64,000 nt of DNA from Streptosporangium sp. NBC_01755 (GCF_035917995.1 NZ_CP109131.1:5146001-5210000), one strand, 5' to 3'; counted from the stretch's first letter, positions 47,768-57,731 are shown. The notes: generated from the letters alone by a model not told the origin. Made by a program: numbers and translations.

Positions 47768-48241
47768 GTGAAAAGCATCATTCGCGCTGCGGTCGCGGTG
47801 GCGGCGACCACCGGCCTCATGCTGACGGTGGTTCCGGCCGCCTTCGCGGCGGCGCCGACGTCGGCCGCGCGTGACTTCGACGACAGCTTCGATCAGGAGT
47901 CCAGGAACGGTCTGGCCACGGTTGAGGCCGAGTACTCGGTCGAGGGCGAAGACGAGGATGAGAACACGTTCGTGCTGCGGGGCGGGCTGTACGACGGTGA
48001 CAGGCGTTCTCTGGCTCGGGGCGGCCGGTGTGGCTACTTCGAGGTTCGGGCCGCCTCGTCCGATGACGAGGACTGGAATGTCATCAAGCGTGTGAAGCAG
48101 TGCGGCTATGACGACATCAAGTACTTCCGCGTCACGGCGCACGACGTCAGCGAGGTACAGGTGAGGACCTGCCAGATCAGCTACCGGGGCTGGTCCACCT
48201 ACAAGTGCAGCAGGTGGTACGAGCTCGACCTGGGCTTCTGA
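47768..48241 (+). CDS. Secreted small protein
   Basis: 157 residues from GTG 47768 with a clear signal peptide (KSIIRAAVAVAATTGLMLTV, cleavage probably after AFAAA). The mature part is acidic near its N-terminus (DFDDSFDQES, EGEDEDEN) and has four cysteines (CGYFEV, QCGYDD, TCQISY, KCSRW), suggesting two disulfides. No family is recognised. It is exported and probably acts outside the cell. Confidence 0.75.
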   Translation: MKSIIRAAVAVAATTGLMLTVVPAAFAAAPTSAARDFDDSFDQESRNGLATVEAEYSVEGEDEDENTFVLRGGLYDGDRRSLARGGRCGYFEVRAASSDDEDWNVIKRVKQCGYDDIKYFRVTAHDVSEVQVRTCQISYRGWSTYKCSRWYELDLGF

Positions 48242-48609
48242 GGTCTTCTCGGGGCCTCATCAGGAGGGGCCTCATCAGGAGGGGCCTCATCAGGAGGGGC
48301 CTCATCAGGAGGGGCCTCATCAGGAGGGGCCTCATCAGGAGGGGCCTCACGGAGGGGCCTCATCAGGAGGGGCCTCACGGAGGGGCCTCATCAGGAGGGG
48401 CCTCATCAGGAGGGGCCTCACGGAGGGGCCTCATCAGGAGGGGCCTCACCCGGTACAGGGCCTCACCCGGTACAGGGGCCTCTCCGGGCGTGGGAGCAGC
48501 GCAGGCTTCCGGTGCCGGAGGGTGGGGATGAGACACGAGCGGGCACCCGCCGGTGGGCGACGGGTGCCCGCTCCGCGTGCGGGGGCCATGCCCTCGCGCG
48601 GGCGGTGGG
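48242..48609. repeat. Tandem repeats after the secreted-protein gene
   Basis: From 48251 to about 48439 the unit GGGGCCTCATCAGGA (15 bp) occurs ten times, interspersed with a 13-bp form GGGGCCTCACGGA (three times: 48341, 48369, 48412), then diverged copies to about 48480. Each unit contains GAGGGGCCTC, a quasi-palindrome. It starts 9 bp after the stop codon. Reading frames here (a GLIRR repeat) are slippage products. The rest of the interval holds no gene. Confidence 0.85.
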
Positions 48610-49803
48610 TCACAGGAAGGTGCGGCCCTCGCCCCGGTAGGTGGGGACCTCGTCCACGAGCCTGTCCCCGTCGATCAGGTGCAGGCCGGCGAAGCGCTCG
48701 CAGAGCTCGCCGGCCTTGGCGTGCCTGAACCAGACCCGGTCGCCGGTGCGCAGGTCCTCGGCGGCCTGACCGACCAGGGGGGTCTGGACCTCGCCGGCTC
48801 CCTCGTCGGAGTCGTAGCGCAGCCCGCACGGCAGGTAGGGCTGGGGCAGGCGGTCGTCGCCGGGGACGCCGGAGGCGGGGTAGCCGCCGCCGAGGACCGT
48901 GACGACGCCGGGGGCGGGGCGGCGTACGACGGGCAGGGCGAAGAGGGCGGCGGGGTGGCCGGTGAAGCCCCGGTAGAAGTCGAACAGGCGGGGGTGGAAG
49001 AAGCCGGAGCCGGCGGCGATCTCGGTGATGGCCCTCTCCCCGGCGGTCTTCTCGATGCTGCCGGTGCCGCCGCCGTTGACGAACTCCAGGTCGGTGATCT
49101 GGCGGACCGCCTGGACGATCCGGCCCCTGCGTGTGATCAGTTCGCGCTGGGATCGGGTCTGCATCAGGCGGATGGCCCGGGTGAGGGCGGGCTTGCCGGG
49201 AGGGTCGTCGCCGACCCCGGCGATCTGCGCCTCGTAGGCCATCACGCCCACGAGGCGGAACCCGGGGCGTTTGGCGATCTGAGTGGCCAGGTCGGCGGCC
49301 TGGTCGCTCTCGCGGACGGGGGAGCGGCGGGCGCCGGCCCGGAACCGGCCGCCGAAGGTGAGGTAGCCGGCGTCGATGTCGAGGCAGACCCGGATCTCCT
49401 GGCGGTCGTGGACGCCGGCGACGGCGGAGTCGACGAGGTCGAGGTGGTCGATCCGGTCCACCATGATGGTGATCTCCCGGGCGGCGAGCGGTTCGGCGGC
49501 CAGTTCGGCGAGCGCGGCGCGGTCCACCGTGGGGTAGGCGACGAGCACGTTCCGTATTCCGGTGGAGACCAGCCAGAGGGCCTCGGGGAGGGTGAAGGCC
49601 ATGATCCCGGTGAAGCCGTCCATGGCGAGGATCCGTTCGAGCACGGCCCTGGACCTGATGGACTTGCTCGCGACCCTGATCGGTTTGCCGTGGGCCCGCT
49701 GGAGCATTCCCTCGGCGTTGGCGTGCAGGGCGGGCAGATCGAGGACGGCGAAGGGGGGGTCCAGGTGTGCTGTGGCCCGGTTGTAGCGCTGGAGGTCGTC
49801 CAT
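48610..49803 (-). CDS. D-threonine-aldolase-like amino acid deaminase/aldolase
   Basis: 397 residues. An alanine-racemase-type TIM barrel with the PLP lysine Lys47 (IRVASKSIRS), and a C-terminal D-serine dehydratase-like domain (VVTVLGGGYPASGVPGDD, DRVWFRHAKAGELCERF). Candidate substrates are D-threonine or other beta-hydroxy D-amino acids; the exact one is unknown. Confidence 0.87.
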   Translation of the reverse strand: MDDLQRYNRATAHLDPPFAVLDLPALHANAEGMLQRAHGKPIRVASKSIRSRAVLERILAMDGFTGIMAFTLPEALWLVSTGIRNVLVAYPTVDRAALAELAAEPLAAREITIMVDRIDHLDLVDSAVAGVHDRQEIRVCLDIDAGYLTFGGRFRAGARRSPVRESDQAADLATQIAKRPGFRLVGVMAYEAQIAGVGDDPPGKPALTRAIRLMQTRSQRELITRRGRIVQAVRQITDLEFVNGGGTGSIEKTAGERAITEIAAGSGFFHPRLFDFYRGFTGHPAALFALPVVRRPAPGVVTVLGGGYPASGVPGDDRLPQPYLPCGLRYDSDEGAGEVQTPLVGQAAEDLRTGDRVWFRHAKAGELCERFAGLHLIDGDRLVDEVPTYRGEGRTFL

Positions 49804-49952
49804 GTTCGCAGGATAACCCGGCTCGGGATAATGTGAGCAATGTTCATGTTGTTGGACGGGTGGTCAATGCTCCTGCCAGGAGGGTTCCAAGATCGCGCAA
49901 GAGGGCGGTTGATCCCGGCCTCGCCCCTGCCGGAACGCGTACACCTGACCGA

Positions 49953-50591
49953 ATGACGACTACTCTCCAGGACGTCCTGGCGGGCTCGGGGAGCACCGGA
50001 GGCTCGGGAGGCAGGGCGGCCGAGCAGTTCCAGGACGTCCGCCGCAGGTCGGTGCGGATGCTCAGGCCGGGGAGGACCCCGATGGGCGTGCCGGCGGCGC
50101 TGGCGGCGTCCGTCGTGCTCTCGGCCGCGGCCGCGGTGACCGTGGGCCTGCTGCTGGAGTCGCCCGTCGCGCGAATGCCCTACCGGCGGCTCGTCAACGG
50201 TGCCGGCTCGTGGAACTGGTCGGATCCCACCGTGTTCGCCGTGGCGGTGCTCGCCATGGCGGCGGGCCTGCTGATGCTCGGGTTCGCCGCCCTGCCGGGG
50301 CGGCCCAGGCTGGTGCCGCTGGAATCGGGGGATCCGCACATGGTGATCGGGATCACCAGGCCCGGGCTCTGCCGCACGCTGGGGGAGGCAGCGGCCTCGG
50401 TGGAGGAGGTGAGCGGGGCGCGGGTCCGGCTCGCGCCGCGGATCGTCGAGGTCACCGTGTTCACCGAGGCCGAGCGGACCGGGCCGGTGCTGCGCGGAGT
50501 GGGCGCGGCGGTGGGCGATCGGCTGGCGGGCCTGGGCGCGATGTGCGCGGGCGACGTCGTGGTGCGGCTGCGCGGGCGGAGGGTCCGATGA
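49953..50591 (+). CDS. DUF6286 membrane protein
   Basis: 212 residues from ATG 49953. Two transmembrane segments (about 48-70 and 95-115), then a C-terminal domain related to Gls24/Asp23-type (RLVPLESGDPHMVIGITRPG, VEEVSGARVRLAPRIVEVTV). The gene is coupled by an ATGA overlap to the next one, an AmaP-like anchor. Confidence 0.8.
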   Translation: MTTTLQDVLAGSGSTGGSGGRAAEQFQDVRRRSVRMLRPGRTPMGVPAALAASVVLSAAAAVTVGLLLESPVARMPYRRLVNGAGSWNWSDPTVFAVAVLAMAAGLLMLGFAALPGRPRLVPLESGDPHMVIGITRPGLCRTLGEAAASVEEVSGARVRLAPRIVEVTVFTEAERTGPVLRGVGAAVGDRLAGLGAMCAGDVVVRLRGRRVR

Positions 50592-51088
50592 GACCGTACG
50601 TCGGCAACCGGATCGGCCTGGCCGTCACCGGCGCGGTGCTGGTCTGCGCCGGTCTCTACGCCTTCCTACGGGGACGTGGTGACCTCCCCGGCCAGCCACC
50701 AGGGGCCAGGCTCGTGCGCGGGGGGTTCCCCGGCTGGCTGGCCGCACATCCGTGGCTGGGGTGGCTGGTCGCGCTGCTGCTGACGGTGCTCGCGCTGCTG
50801 GCGGTGAGGTGGCTGCTACACGCCCTGGGATGGGGACGGTGGGGCAGGCGGACCGGAACGGGAACCGCCATGCTCGCTGTTGCCCTTAAAGAAGTCGAAG
50901 GGCTCGCCCGGATTCGGGTCAGGTACGTAAGGCATGAGCGGTTGCGAATCAGTGTGGGCTGCGCGCCCGGGACCGATGTCGGCAAGCTCGTGGCGCGGCT
51001 GAACAAGGACGCGGTGGGGAAGGTCAGACGGGCTCTCGGGGAGGTAGAACTCGGCACGGTGATTCGCCTGCACGTCCACCGCCGCTGA
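50588..51088 (+). CDS. AmaP-like alkaline-shock membrane anchor
   Basis: 166 residues. Two transmembrane helices (about 8-28 and 58-82), followed by a Gls24-like tail ([40 protein letters not shown]). It is probably part of an envelope-stress complex with the DUF6286 protein. Its last 273 bp lie antisense to the 3' end of the glycosyltransferase gene at 50816, where both frames are open. Confidence 0.75.
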   Translation: MRPYVGNRIGLAVTGAVLVCAGLYAFLRGRGDLPGQPPGARLVRGGFPGWLAAHPWLGWLVALLLTVLALLAVRWLLHALGWGRWGRRTGTGTAMLAVALKEVEGLARIRVRYVRHERLRISVGCAPGTDVGKLVARLNKDAVGKVRRALGEVELGTVIRLHVHRR

Positions 51089-52675
51089 CTTTTCGTACGC
51101 CGGTTCCTCGATGGGGCTCGCATACACCGGATGCTCGGCGGTCCTGCCGTACGCCGGATGCCCGGCGGTCCTGCCGTACACCGGTTCCTCGTCCGGGCCC
51201 TCGTCCGGTTCCTCGTCCTCCACCTCCTCGGGGGCGCTCTCCTGGTGCCGGACGCCGAAGGCCAGTCCGGCGGCCAGGCAGAGGAACGGGAGGGCGGGCA
51301 CCACGTAGCGGTGGTCGAAGGCCGCGATGAAGGGCGGCAGGAGAAGCAGCATGGTCCCCGCGGCCCAGGGCAGCAGCACCGCGCCGCCGAGCCGCCGCAG
51401 CCGCATCAGCACACCGACCAGGCCGACCAGGCAGATCACCGCGAGGAACGGGCCGCGCACGAAGCCGTACTCCTGGTAGCCGCGCAGCCAGCCCGCGTAC
51501 GGCTCGGCCATCGTCGGCGCGCCCGAGGCACCCTGGTAGGCCACGGTCAGCTGCTCGGCGGTCTTCCCCTGGGAGGCGGCCCCGGCTGGGAAGGGGCGCA
51601 GAGTGTCGGGGAAGACGTAGGCGCTCTGCGGTCCGGGGGTCGGGTAGACGCGCCGAGTCCAGTCGAAGATGTGGGCCGCGTCGTCCAGGCCCGCCCGCAG
51701 GAAGTCCAGCGGCTGGGCTGTGATGGCCTGGGTGGCGAAGGCGCCGGCGAGCGCGTCGCGCTCGGCCCAGCTGCCCTCGACCTTGGTCAGCGGTGAGGCG
51801 TCGCCCCAGATGTAGACCGGCGGTGCCGCGCGTTGCCCCACCGGCTCGACGGGGCACAGGGCCGCCTCGGGTCCGGTCGGCTGGATTCTGGCGCAGTCGG
51901 CGAAGGTCATCGTCCGCGCCCACAGGAAGGTGTTTCCCCGGGTCAGCGCGTAGCCGCCGTGCTCGGACTCGAACCAGGCGGCGTACGCGCCCAGGCCGAT
52001 CGCGGCGGCCAGGGTCGCGGAGACGACCGCCCGCCACCCGGCCCGGCGGATCACCAGGCAGACCAGTGCCACGGCGATCAGCGGCAGCCCGATGGTACGG
52101 GTGACCGTCGCGGCGGCCAGCAGCAGGCCGGCCAGCGCCGCGACCCAGGCGGCCGGGCGCCGCCGCCACAGCAGCAGCGTGACCGCCAGCACCGCGAGGA
52201 ACTGGAAGAGCAGGTCAGCCATGACGAGGTGTTCGAGCTGAATCTGGTAGGCGTCCAGCAGCACCGGCAGCGTGGCGAGCGTCGCGCCCCATCCCGGCAG
52301 CCGGCCCAGTCTGCGCAGCAGCAGGTAGACGCAGAGCGCGACGGCCAGCCCGAGCAGGTGCTGGACGACGACCACGGCCTGGACGCTGGCCAGCGGCTTG
52401 AGGATCCACAGGAACAGGGAGTAGCCCGCGGGGCGGGACTCCAGGGGGCGGGGGTCGAGCCCGGCGTTCAGATAGACGAAGGAGTCGGCCCAGAACCACA
52501 GGGCGGGCCGGTAGCCGAGCACGGCCAGGGCGCGCAGGCCGCCGCCGACCAGCAGGGCGGCCATGAAGAGCCAGTGTGACCCGAGAAAACGGAGCACTCG
52601 CGAGGAACGGTTCGCCGGATGCGCTCCCGTTACCACGACGACCTCCCAAGTCCCGCGGACATGGCCACCCAGCAT
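50816..52675 (-). CDS. Integral membrane glycosyltransferase, GT39/PMT-like, with acidic tail
   Basis: About 619 residues, more if an upstream start is used. About ten transmembrane segments (residues about 30-440). The luminal motif includes [20 protein letters not shown], a GT-C fold feature with an Asp near the first loop. The C-terminal part (about 450-619) is acidic and repetitive ([16 protein letters not shown], then tandem [19 protein letters not shown]), unlike the family, and it overlaps AmaP by 273 bp. The true C-terminus may end before 51088. Confidence 0.75.
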   Translation of the reverse strand: MLGGHVRGTWEVVVVTGAHPANRSSRVLRFLGSHWLFMAALLVGGGLRALAVLGYRPALWFWADSFVYLNAGLDPRPLESRPAGYSLFLWILKPLASVQAVVVVQHLLGLAVALCVYLLLRRLGRLPGWGATLATLPVLLDAYQIQLEHLVMADLLFQFLAVLAVTLLLWRRRPAAWVAALAGLLLAAATVTRTIGLPLIAVALVCLVIRRAGWRAVVSATLAAAIGLGAYAAWFESEHGGYALTRGNTFLWARTMTFADCARIQPTGPEAALCPVEPVGQRAAPPVYIWGDASPLTKVEGSWAERDALAGAFATQAITAQPLDFLRAGLDDAAHIFDWTRRVYPTPGPQSAYVFPDTLRPFPAGAASQGKTAEQLTVAYQGASGAPTMAEPYAGWLRGYQEYGFVRGPFLAVICLVGLVGVLMRLRRLGGAVLLPWAAGTMLLLLPPFIAAFDHRYVVPALPFLCLAAGLAFGVRHQESAPEEVEDEEPDEGPDEEPVYGRTAGHPAYGRTAEHPVYASPIEEPAYEKSAAVDVQANHRAEFYLPESPSDLPHRVLVQPRHELADIGPGRAAHTDSQPLMPYVPDPNPGEPFDFFKGNSEHGGSRSGPPAPPSPSQGV

Positions 52676-52917
52676 AGGCGCGGGACAGGAGGGGCCTATA
52701 CGTGATGCGAAATTTGGTGGTGATCGAGTTTTATGCGGTGTTCCTCAGACGTTCCTCAGGTGCCCTGAGCCCAGGTGCCCTGAGCTCGGGTGTCCCTGAG
52801 CTCGGGTGCCTTCGGGCGTTTCTCGGGCGTTCCTCATTGGAAGCGCGGATCCACCGGCCCCGGGCATCGGGAAGGCCGCCCTGACAGCCTGTCCGTCAGG
52901 GCCCCGGCCGTTCCCGC
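52676..52917. other. Intergenic stretch with short direct repeats
   Basis: 242 bp with no gene. Three copies of a roughly 15-16-bp unit (variants of GTGCCCTGAGCTCGG) occur between 52740 and 52810. They probably form part of the terminator side of the convergent sdaA and glycosyltransferase genes. Both genes lie on the same strand, so this also contains the glycosyltransferase promoter. Confidence 0.5.
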
Positions 52918-54294
52918 TCAGCATTCGATGACGTTCACCGCGAGCCCGCCGCGGCTGGTCTCCTTGTACTTGTCGAGCATGTCCCGGCCGGTGTCGCGCA
53001 TCGTCTTGATGGCCTTGTCCAGCGAGACGAAGTGGCGGCCGTCGCCGCGCAGCGCGATCCTGGCCGCGGCGATGGCCTTGATCGAGGCGACGGCGTTGCG
53101 CTCGATGCACGGGATCTGCACCAGGCCGCCGATCGGGTCGCAGGTCAGCCCCAGGTTGTGCTCGATGCCGATCTCGGCGGCGTTCTCGACCTGCTCGGGG
53201 GTGCCGCCCATCACCTCGGTGAGCCCGGCGGCGGCCATCGAGCAGGCCGAGCCGACCTCGCCCTGGCAGCCCACCTCGGCCCCGGAGATGGAGGCGTTCT
53301 CCTTGAACAGCACGCCGATCGCCCCCGCGGTCAGCAGGAAGCGGATCACCCCCTCGTCATCGGATTCGCGGACGAAGCGGTCGTAGTAGGTGAGCACGGC
53401 GGGGATGATGCCCGCGGCGCCGTTGGTGGGCGCGGTGACGATCCGGCCGCCGGCGGCGTTCTCCTCGTTGACCGCGAGGGCGAACAGCGAGACCCAGTCC
53501 ATCGTCTGCAGCGAGTCCTTCTCTGCCGGCTCGCTCCGCAGCTGCCGGTGGAGCTGGTGGGCGCGGCGGCGGACCTTCAGCCCGCCGGGCAGCACGCCCT
53601 CCTTGCCGATGCCCCGCCGCACGCACTCGCTCATGACCTGCCACAGGACGAGCAGTTGGGCGCGGATCTCGGCCTCGGTGCGGCCGAACGCCCGCTCGTT
53701 CTCCAGCATCAGCCCGGAGATCGACAGCCCGGTCTCCGCGCACTGGGCGAGCAGTTCCGCGGCCGTGGTGAAGGGGTACGGCAGGACCGTGTCGTCGGGT
53801 TTGATCCGGTCGGCGCCGGTGGCGTTCTCGTCGACGACGAAGCCGCCGCCCACCGAGTAGTAGACCTTCTCCCGTAGCGTCTCGCCGGACTCCGACAGTG
53901 CGGTGAAGCGCATGCCGTTGGGGTGGCCGGGGAGCGAGATCTTGCGTTCGAAGACGAGGTCCTCGCCGACGACGAAGGGGATCTCGTGGGAGCCGTACAG
54001 GGAGATGGTGCCGGACTCGCGCATGGCGGCCAGCCGCTCGTCGACCGTGTCGACGTCGACCAGCTCGGGTTTCTCGCCGGACAGGCCGAGCAGCACCGCC
54101 TTGTCGCTGCCGTGGCCCTTGCCGGTCAGCCCAAGCGAGCCGTACAGGATGGCGCTCACCCGGACGGTCTTCTCCAGCAGCCCGTCCTGGTGCAGGCCCC
54201 GGGCGAACTTGTGGGCGGCGGCCATCGGGCCGCCGGTGTGCGAGCTGGACGGGCCGATTCCGATCTTGAAGAGATCGAAGACACTGATCGTCAT
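52918..54294 (-). CDS. sdaA: L-serine dehydratase (iron-sulfur type)
   Basis: 458 residues from ATG 54294. Single-chain fusion of the beta (about 1-165) and alpha domains. N-terminal [17 protein letters not shown] and MAAAHKF; iron-sulfur cysteines in [28 protein letters not shown], with a C-terminal Cys in VIEC. It deaminates serine to pyruvate. It is the last gene of the glycine-riboswitch operon gcvT-gcvH-sdaA. Confidence 0.94.
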   Translation of the reverse strand: MTISVFDLFKIGIGPSSSHTGGPMAAAHKFARGLHQDGLLEKTVRVSAILYGSLGLTGKGHGSDKAVLLGLSGEKPELVDVDTVDERLAAMRESGTISLYGSHEIPFVVGEDLVFERKISLPGHPNGMRFTALSESGETLREKVYYSVGGGFVVDENATGADRIKPDDTVLPYPFTTAAELLAQCAETGLSISGLMLENERAFGRTEAEIRAQLLVLWQVMSECVRRGIGKEGVLPGGLKVRRRAHQLHRQLRSEPAEKDSLQTMDWVSLFALAVNEENAAGGRIVTAPTNGAAGIIPAVLTYYDRFVRESDDEGVIRFLLTAGAIGVLFKENASISGAEVGCQGEVGSACSMAAAGLTEVMGGTPEQVENAAEIGIEHNLGLTCDPIGGLVQIPCIERNAVASIKAIAAARIALRGDGRHFVSLDKAIKTMRDTGRDMLDKYKETSRGGLAVNVIEC

Positions 54295-54364
54295 CTGAAT
54301 CCTTCCAGCGTGGACGGTCACGCGTGCCCGGGGACGCGCGTGACCGTGACGCGAGGCGTCGAAC

Positions 54365-54754
54365 TTATGACTCACCCGAGGTGAGCGCGGTGTACTCCTC
54401 CGGCGACAGCAGGTCGTCGGCGGAGCCCTCAAGACGTACCCGGAACAGCCAGCCGTCACCGTATGAGTCGCTGTTGACCAGCGAGGGGTCGTCCACGACC
54501 GCCTGGTTGACCTCCACGACCTCGCCGGTGACCGGCGCGAAGATGTCACTGACCGACTTGGTCGACTCGACCTCGCCGATGGCGTCACCGGTGGCGATCG
54601 ACGCGCCGACCTCGGGTACCTGCACGTAGACCACGTCGCCCAGCGCTTCGGCGGCGTAGGCGGTGATGCCCACGGTGAGGGTCAGGCCGTCGTCGACGCC
54701 GCCGATCCACTCGTGTTCCTTGGTGTAGTGCAGATTCTCGGGAATGCTGCTCAT
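54365..54754 (-). CDS. gcvH: Glycine cleavage system H protein
   Basis: 129 residues. Lipoyl-carrying Lys66 lies in [10 protein letters not shown]. Start ATG 54754 overlaps the gcvT stop. It shuttles aminomethyl groups between P, T and L proteins. Confidence 0.95.
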   Translation of the reverse strand: MSSIPENLHYTKEHEWIGGVDDGLTLTVGITAYAAEALGDVVYVQVPEVGASIATGDAIGEVESTKSVSDIFAPVTGEVVEVNQAVVDDPSLVNSDSYGDGWLFRVRLEGSADDLLSPEEYTALTSGES

Positions 54755-55842
54755 TTTTTCCTCCTGTAGAAAGGCAGTTCGACGACCTCGACCGGCTCGC
54801 GGCTGCCCCGGATGTCGACGGCCAGTCCTGACGACAGGCCGCTGTCCACGTAGGCCATGGCGATGGGCCTGCCCAGTGTCTGGGAGGGCGCCCCGCTGGT
54901 GACCTCCCCGACGACCGTGCCGTCACCGGCGACCACCACCGGATACCCGTGCCGGGGCACCCTGCGGCCGCGTCCGACCAGGCCGACCAGACGACGGGCC
55001 GGCGGGACGTCCCTGAACGGTTCGAGGGCGGCCCGGCCGACGAAGTCGCCCGGCTTGTCAAACCTCACCACACGGCCGAGCCCGGCGTCGAACGGAGTGA
55101 GGTCCGCCGAGAGCTCGTTGCCGTAGAGCGGCATGCCCGCCTCCAGGCGGAGGGTGTCGCGCGCGGACAGACCTGCGGGGATCAGCCCATGCGGTGCGCC
55201 CGCCTCGATGAGGGCGGACCAGAGGGACTCCGCCGCCGAGGCCGCGACGAACAGCTCGAAGCCGTCCTCGCCGGTGTATCCGGTGCGGGCGACGAGGGCC
55301 TCGTGTCCGGCCACGACGGCGGGCAGGCCCGCGTAGTACCCGAGCCCGTCCAGGTCGGCGTCGGTGAGGGCGCTCAGGATCTCCACCGAGCGCGGTCCCT
55401 GGACCGCGACCAGCGCGTACTCCTCGGAGCGGTCCTGCACCGCGGCGTCGAAGTCCTTGGCGCGCTCGATCAGCTCGGCGGCCACCCGGGGGTAGTTGGA
55501 GGCGTTGGCGACGACCATGAACTCTTCGGGGGCCAGCCGGTAGACGATCAGGTCGTCCAGCACGCCGCCCCCGGCGTCGACGATCATCGTGTAGCGGGCG
55601 CGGCCGGGTGCCAGCGCGGAGAGGTGGCCGACCAGCGCGTAGTCGAGGGCCTCGGCGGCCTGCGGGCCGGTCACGAGGATCTCCCCCATGTGGGAGAGGT
55701 CGAACAGGCCCGCCGCCTGGCGGACCGCGTTGTGCTCGGCGGACTCGCTGCCGTAGCGGAGCGGCATCAGCCAGCCCGCGAAGTCGGTCAGCGTCGCGCC
55801 GAGGGACTCGTGCACGCCGCGCAGCGGCGTAGGTCGGGACAT
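54751..55842 (-). CDS. gcvT: Glycine cleavage T protein (aminomethyltransferase)
   Basis: 363 residues. Family segments are FAGWLMPLRYGSESAEHNAV, FDLSHMGEILVTGPQA, and RTGYTGEDGFELFV with SARDTLRLEAGMPLYGNE. Transfers the methylene group to tetrahydrofolate. First gene after the riboswitch; gcvP is not in the operon. Confidence 0.95.
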   Translation of the reverse strand: MSRPTPLRGVHESLGATLTDFAGWLMPLRYGSESAEHNAVRQAAGLFDLSHMGEILVTGPQAAEALDYALVGHLSALAPGRARYTMIVDAGGGVLDDLIVYRLAPEEFMVVANASNYPRVAAELIERAKDFDAAVQDRSEEYALVAVQGPRSVEILSALTDADLDGLGYYAGLPAVVAGHEALVARTGYTGEDGFELFVAASAAESLWSALIEAGAPHGLIPAGLSARDTLRLEAGMPLYGNELSADLTPFDAGLGRVVRFDKPGDFVGRAALEPFRDVPPARRLVGLVGRGRRVPRHGYPVVVAGDGTVVGEVTSGAPSQTLGRPIAMAYVDSGLSSGLAVDIRGSREPVEVVELPFYRRKK

Positions 55843-55892
55843 GTTCGCACCTCAGACAAGGGACAGATGAGATCATCCTCCCCCTCTGTCAT

Positions 55893-56065
55893 TGGTGCCT
55901 GAGAGTTTCATCCGGGTTTTACCGGACTTTCACCTTCGGCGAGGTCGTGGGACCTGCTTTCCAGAGGCACCTACCCGCACGGTCCTTTGCCTTGAGAGGT
56001 TCGCGGGGAGGGCTTGCTCCTTCAGGGGTCCTGGCCTGGATGTCAGGACACTCTCCCGCGCGGGG
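55893..56065 (-). promoter_or_regulatory. Tandem glycine riboswitch upstream of gcvT
   Basis: Two aptamers on the minus strand, one at about 55986-56065 and one at about 55894-55975. Each has the glycine-riboswitch pattern of GGGAGAG or equivalent at its 5' side, a GAAGG core (CCTGAAGGAGCAAG and CGCCGAAGGTGAAAG) and a closing CTCTCA(A/G)GGC. The leader lies about 50-220 bp before gcvT. It should raise expression of gcvT-gcvH-sdaA when glycine is high. Confidence 0.9.
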
Positions 56066-56146
56066 TTCATCGGTGTCGCTGGCCAGCCTAACCGCCCGCA
56101 CCGGCCGAGCGAAATCCCCAGGCGCGCACCGGCCTTCACGAATCAC

Positions 56147-56842
56147 TCAGCGGCGGGCGTGCCGGACCAGTGCCTCGAACAGGGCCGACTCGTCGTCGGT
56201 CTCCGGGTGCCACTGGACGGCGAGGGCGAACGGATGATCCTCCACCTCCACGGCCTCCACCGTGCCGTCCTCGGCGTGGCCGGTCACGATCAGGCCATCA
56301 GCGAGCAGGTCAACGGCCTGATGGTGGTAGTGGGCCACGTCCACGGTCTCGGTTCCGAAGACCTTCGAGGTCAGGCTGCCGGGGGCGAGCCGCACCGGCA
56401 TCCTGCCGTAGCCGCCGGGGGCCGGGGCGTGCCCCTGGTGGCCCACCACGTCGGGCAGGTGCTGGTGGAGGCCGCCGCCAAGGGCGACGTTCAGGATCTG
56501 CATGCCCCTGCAGATGCCGAGGAAGGGCAGGTCCCGCTCCAGCGCCGCCCGGACCAGTCCCAGTTCGGCGTCGTCGCGGAACGGCCGGACGTAGCCGGTC
56601 CGCTCGTGCGGCTCCTGCCCGTACCGTTCCGGGCCGACGTCCCCGCCGCCGGCCAGGATCAGCCCGTCCAGGCGGTTCACGAGCGCCGCGGGGTCACCCG
56701 CGGGCGGCAGGATCACCGGCTGCCCGCCCGCGCGGGCCACGTGGTCGACGTAGTCGTACGGCAGGAGCGCGGTGTTCGTCTCCCAGACCGTGAACCTCGC
56801 GGGCTCGACGTAGCAGGTGATGCCGATGACGGGACGGGACAT
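56147..56842 (-). CDS. Gamma-glutamyl-gamma-aminobutyrate hydrolase-type (class I GATase) enzyme
   Basis: 231 residues from ATG 56842. Class I glutamine-amidotransferase triad: Cys111 (GICRGMQ) and the WHPE motif near the end (AVQWHPETDD). It hydrolyses gamma-glutamyl amide products. Last gene of a gamma-glutamylation pathway; start by fit to family rather than an upstream extension. PuuD relationship is inferred. Confidence 0.9.
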   Translation of the reverse strand: MSRPVIGITCYVEPARFTVWETNTALLPYDYVDHVARAGGQPVILPPAGDPAALVNRLDGLILAGGGDVGPERYGQEPHERTGYVRPFRDDAELGLVRAALERDLPFLGICRGMQILNVALGGGLHQHLPDVVGHQGHAPAPGGYGRMPVRLAPGSLTSKVFGTETVDVAHYHHQAVDLLADGLIVTGHAEDGTVEAVEVEDHPFALAVQWHPETDDESALFEALVRHARR

Positions 56843-56961
56843 GGTCTCCTTCTCGCGCGGACGCCGGGATGTGGGGTGACACCCCACGTCCCGGCACGTT
56901 ATCGGGGCCGAGGTATGGCCTGGGCAAAACCGGCCGGGGAACGGTCAGAGTCGGGGAACGC

Positions 56962-57726
56962 TCAGAGCGGCGTGACATAGGCGCCCGAGATGCCGCCGTC
57001 CACCAGGAACTCCGAGCCGGTGATGAAGCTCGCGTCGTCCGAGGCGAGGAACGCCACCGCGGCGGCGATCTCGGTCGCCTCGGCGAAGCGGCCGATCGGG
57101 ATGTGCACCAGGCGGCGCCGAGCCCGCTCGGGGTCCTTGGCGAACAGCTCCTGCAGCAGCGGGGTGTTGACCGGGCCGGGGCAGAGCGCGTTGACCCGGA
57201 TGCCCTCGCGGGCGAACTGCACGCCCAGCTCGCGCGACATCGCCAGCACCCCGCCCTTGGAGGCGGTGTAGGAGATCTGGCTGGTCGCCGAGCCCATCAC
57301 CGCCACGAACGACGCGGTGTTGATGATCGACCCCTTGCCCTGCCGCCGCATGTACGGGATGGCGTGCTTGCAGCACAGATAGACGGAGGTGAGGTTGACC
57401 TCCTGGACCCGGCGCCAGGCGTCGATGCCGGTCTCCAGGATCGAGTCGTCCTCCGGCGGTGAGATGCCCGCGTTGTTGAACGCGATGTCCACGCTGCCGT
57501 AGCTGTCGAACGCGGTCTGGAACATTCGGACGACGTCGTCCTCGCTGGTCACGTCGGCCTTCACGAAAAGCCCGCCGACCTCGGCCGCGGCCGCCGCGCC
57601 GGTCGTCTCGTCCAGGTCCACGCACACGACGCGGGCGCCCTCCTCGGCGAACCGGCGCGCGGTGGCCAGGCCGATCCCGCTACCGGCGCCGGTGATGACG
57701 GCCACCCGGTCCTGCAAACGCAGCAT
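56962..57726 (-). CDS. SDR-family oxidoreductase
   Basis: 254 residues. Rossmann motif VAVITGAGSGIGLATARRF, active-site Tyr/Lys in SYTASKGG, and FNNAGIS. It is placed between the hydrolase and the aldehyde dehydrogenase genes, so it may act on the same substrate (an alcohol or oxo intermediate). The exact reaction is not known. Confidence 0.9.
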   Translation of the reverse strand: MLRLQDRVAVITGAGSGIGLATARRFAEEGARVVCVDLDETTGAAAAAEVGGLFVKADVTSEDDVVRMFQTAFDSYGSVDIAFNNAGISPPEDDSILETGIDAWRRVQEVNLTSVYLCCKHAIPYMRRQGKGSIINTASFVAVMGSATSQISYTASKGGVLAMSRELGVQFAREGIRVNALCPGPVNTPLLQELFAKDPERARRRLVHIPIGRFAEATEIAAAVAFLASDDASFITGSEFLVDGGISGAYVTPL

Positions 57727-57731
57727 CGCTT

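Noticed and set aside
48251..48480. Possible CRISPR array
   Set aside because: Units are 13-15 bp, adjacent with no spacers, and there are no cas genes. It is a simple tandem repeat.
48205..48531. Frame encoding GLIRR repeats
   Set aside because: It arises only from the DNA repeat at 48251-48480 and changes frame with each 13-bp variant; not a gene.
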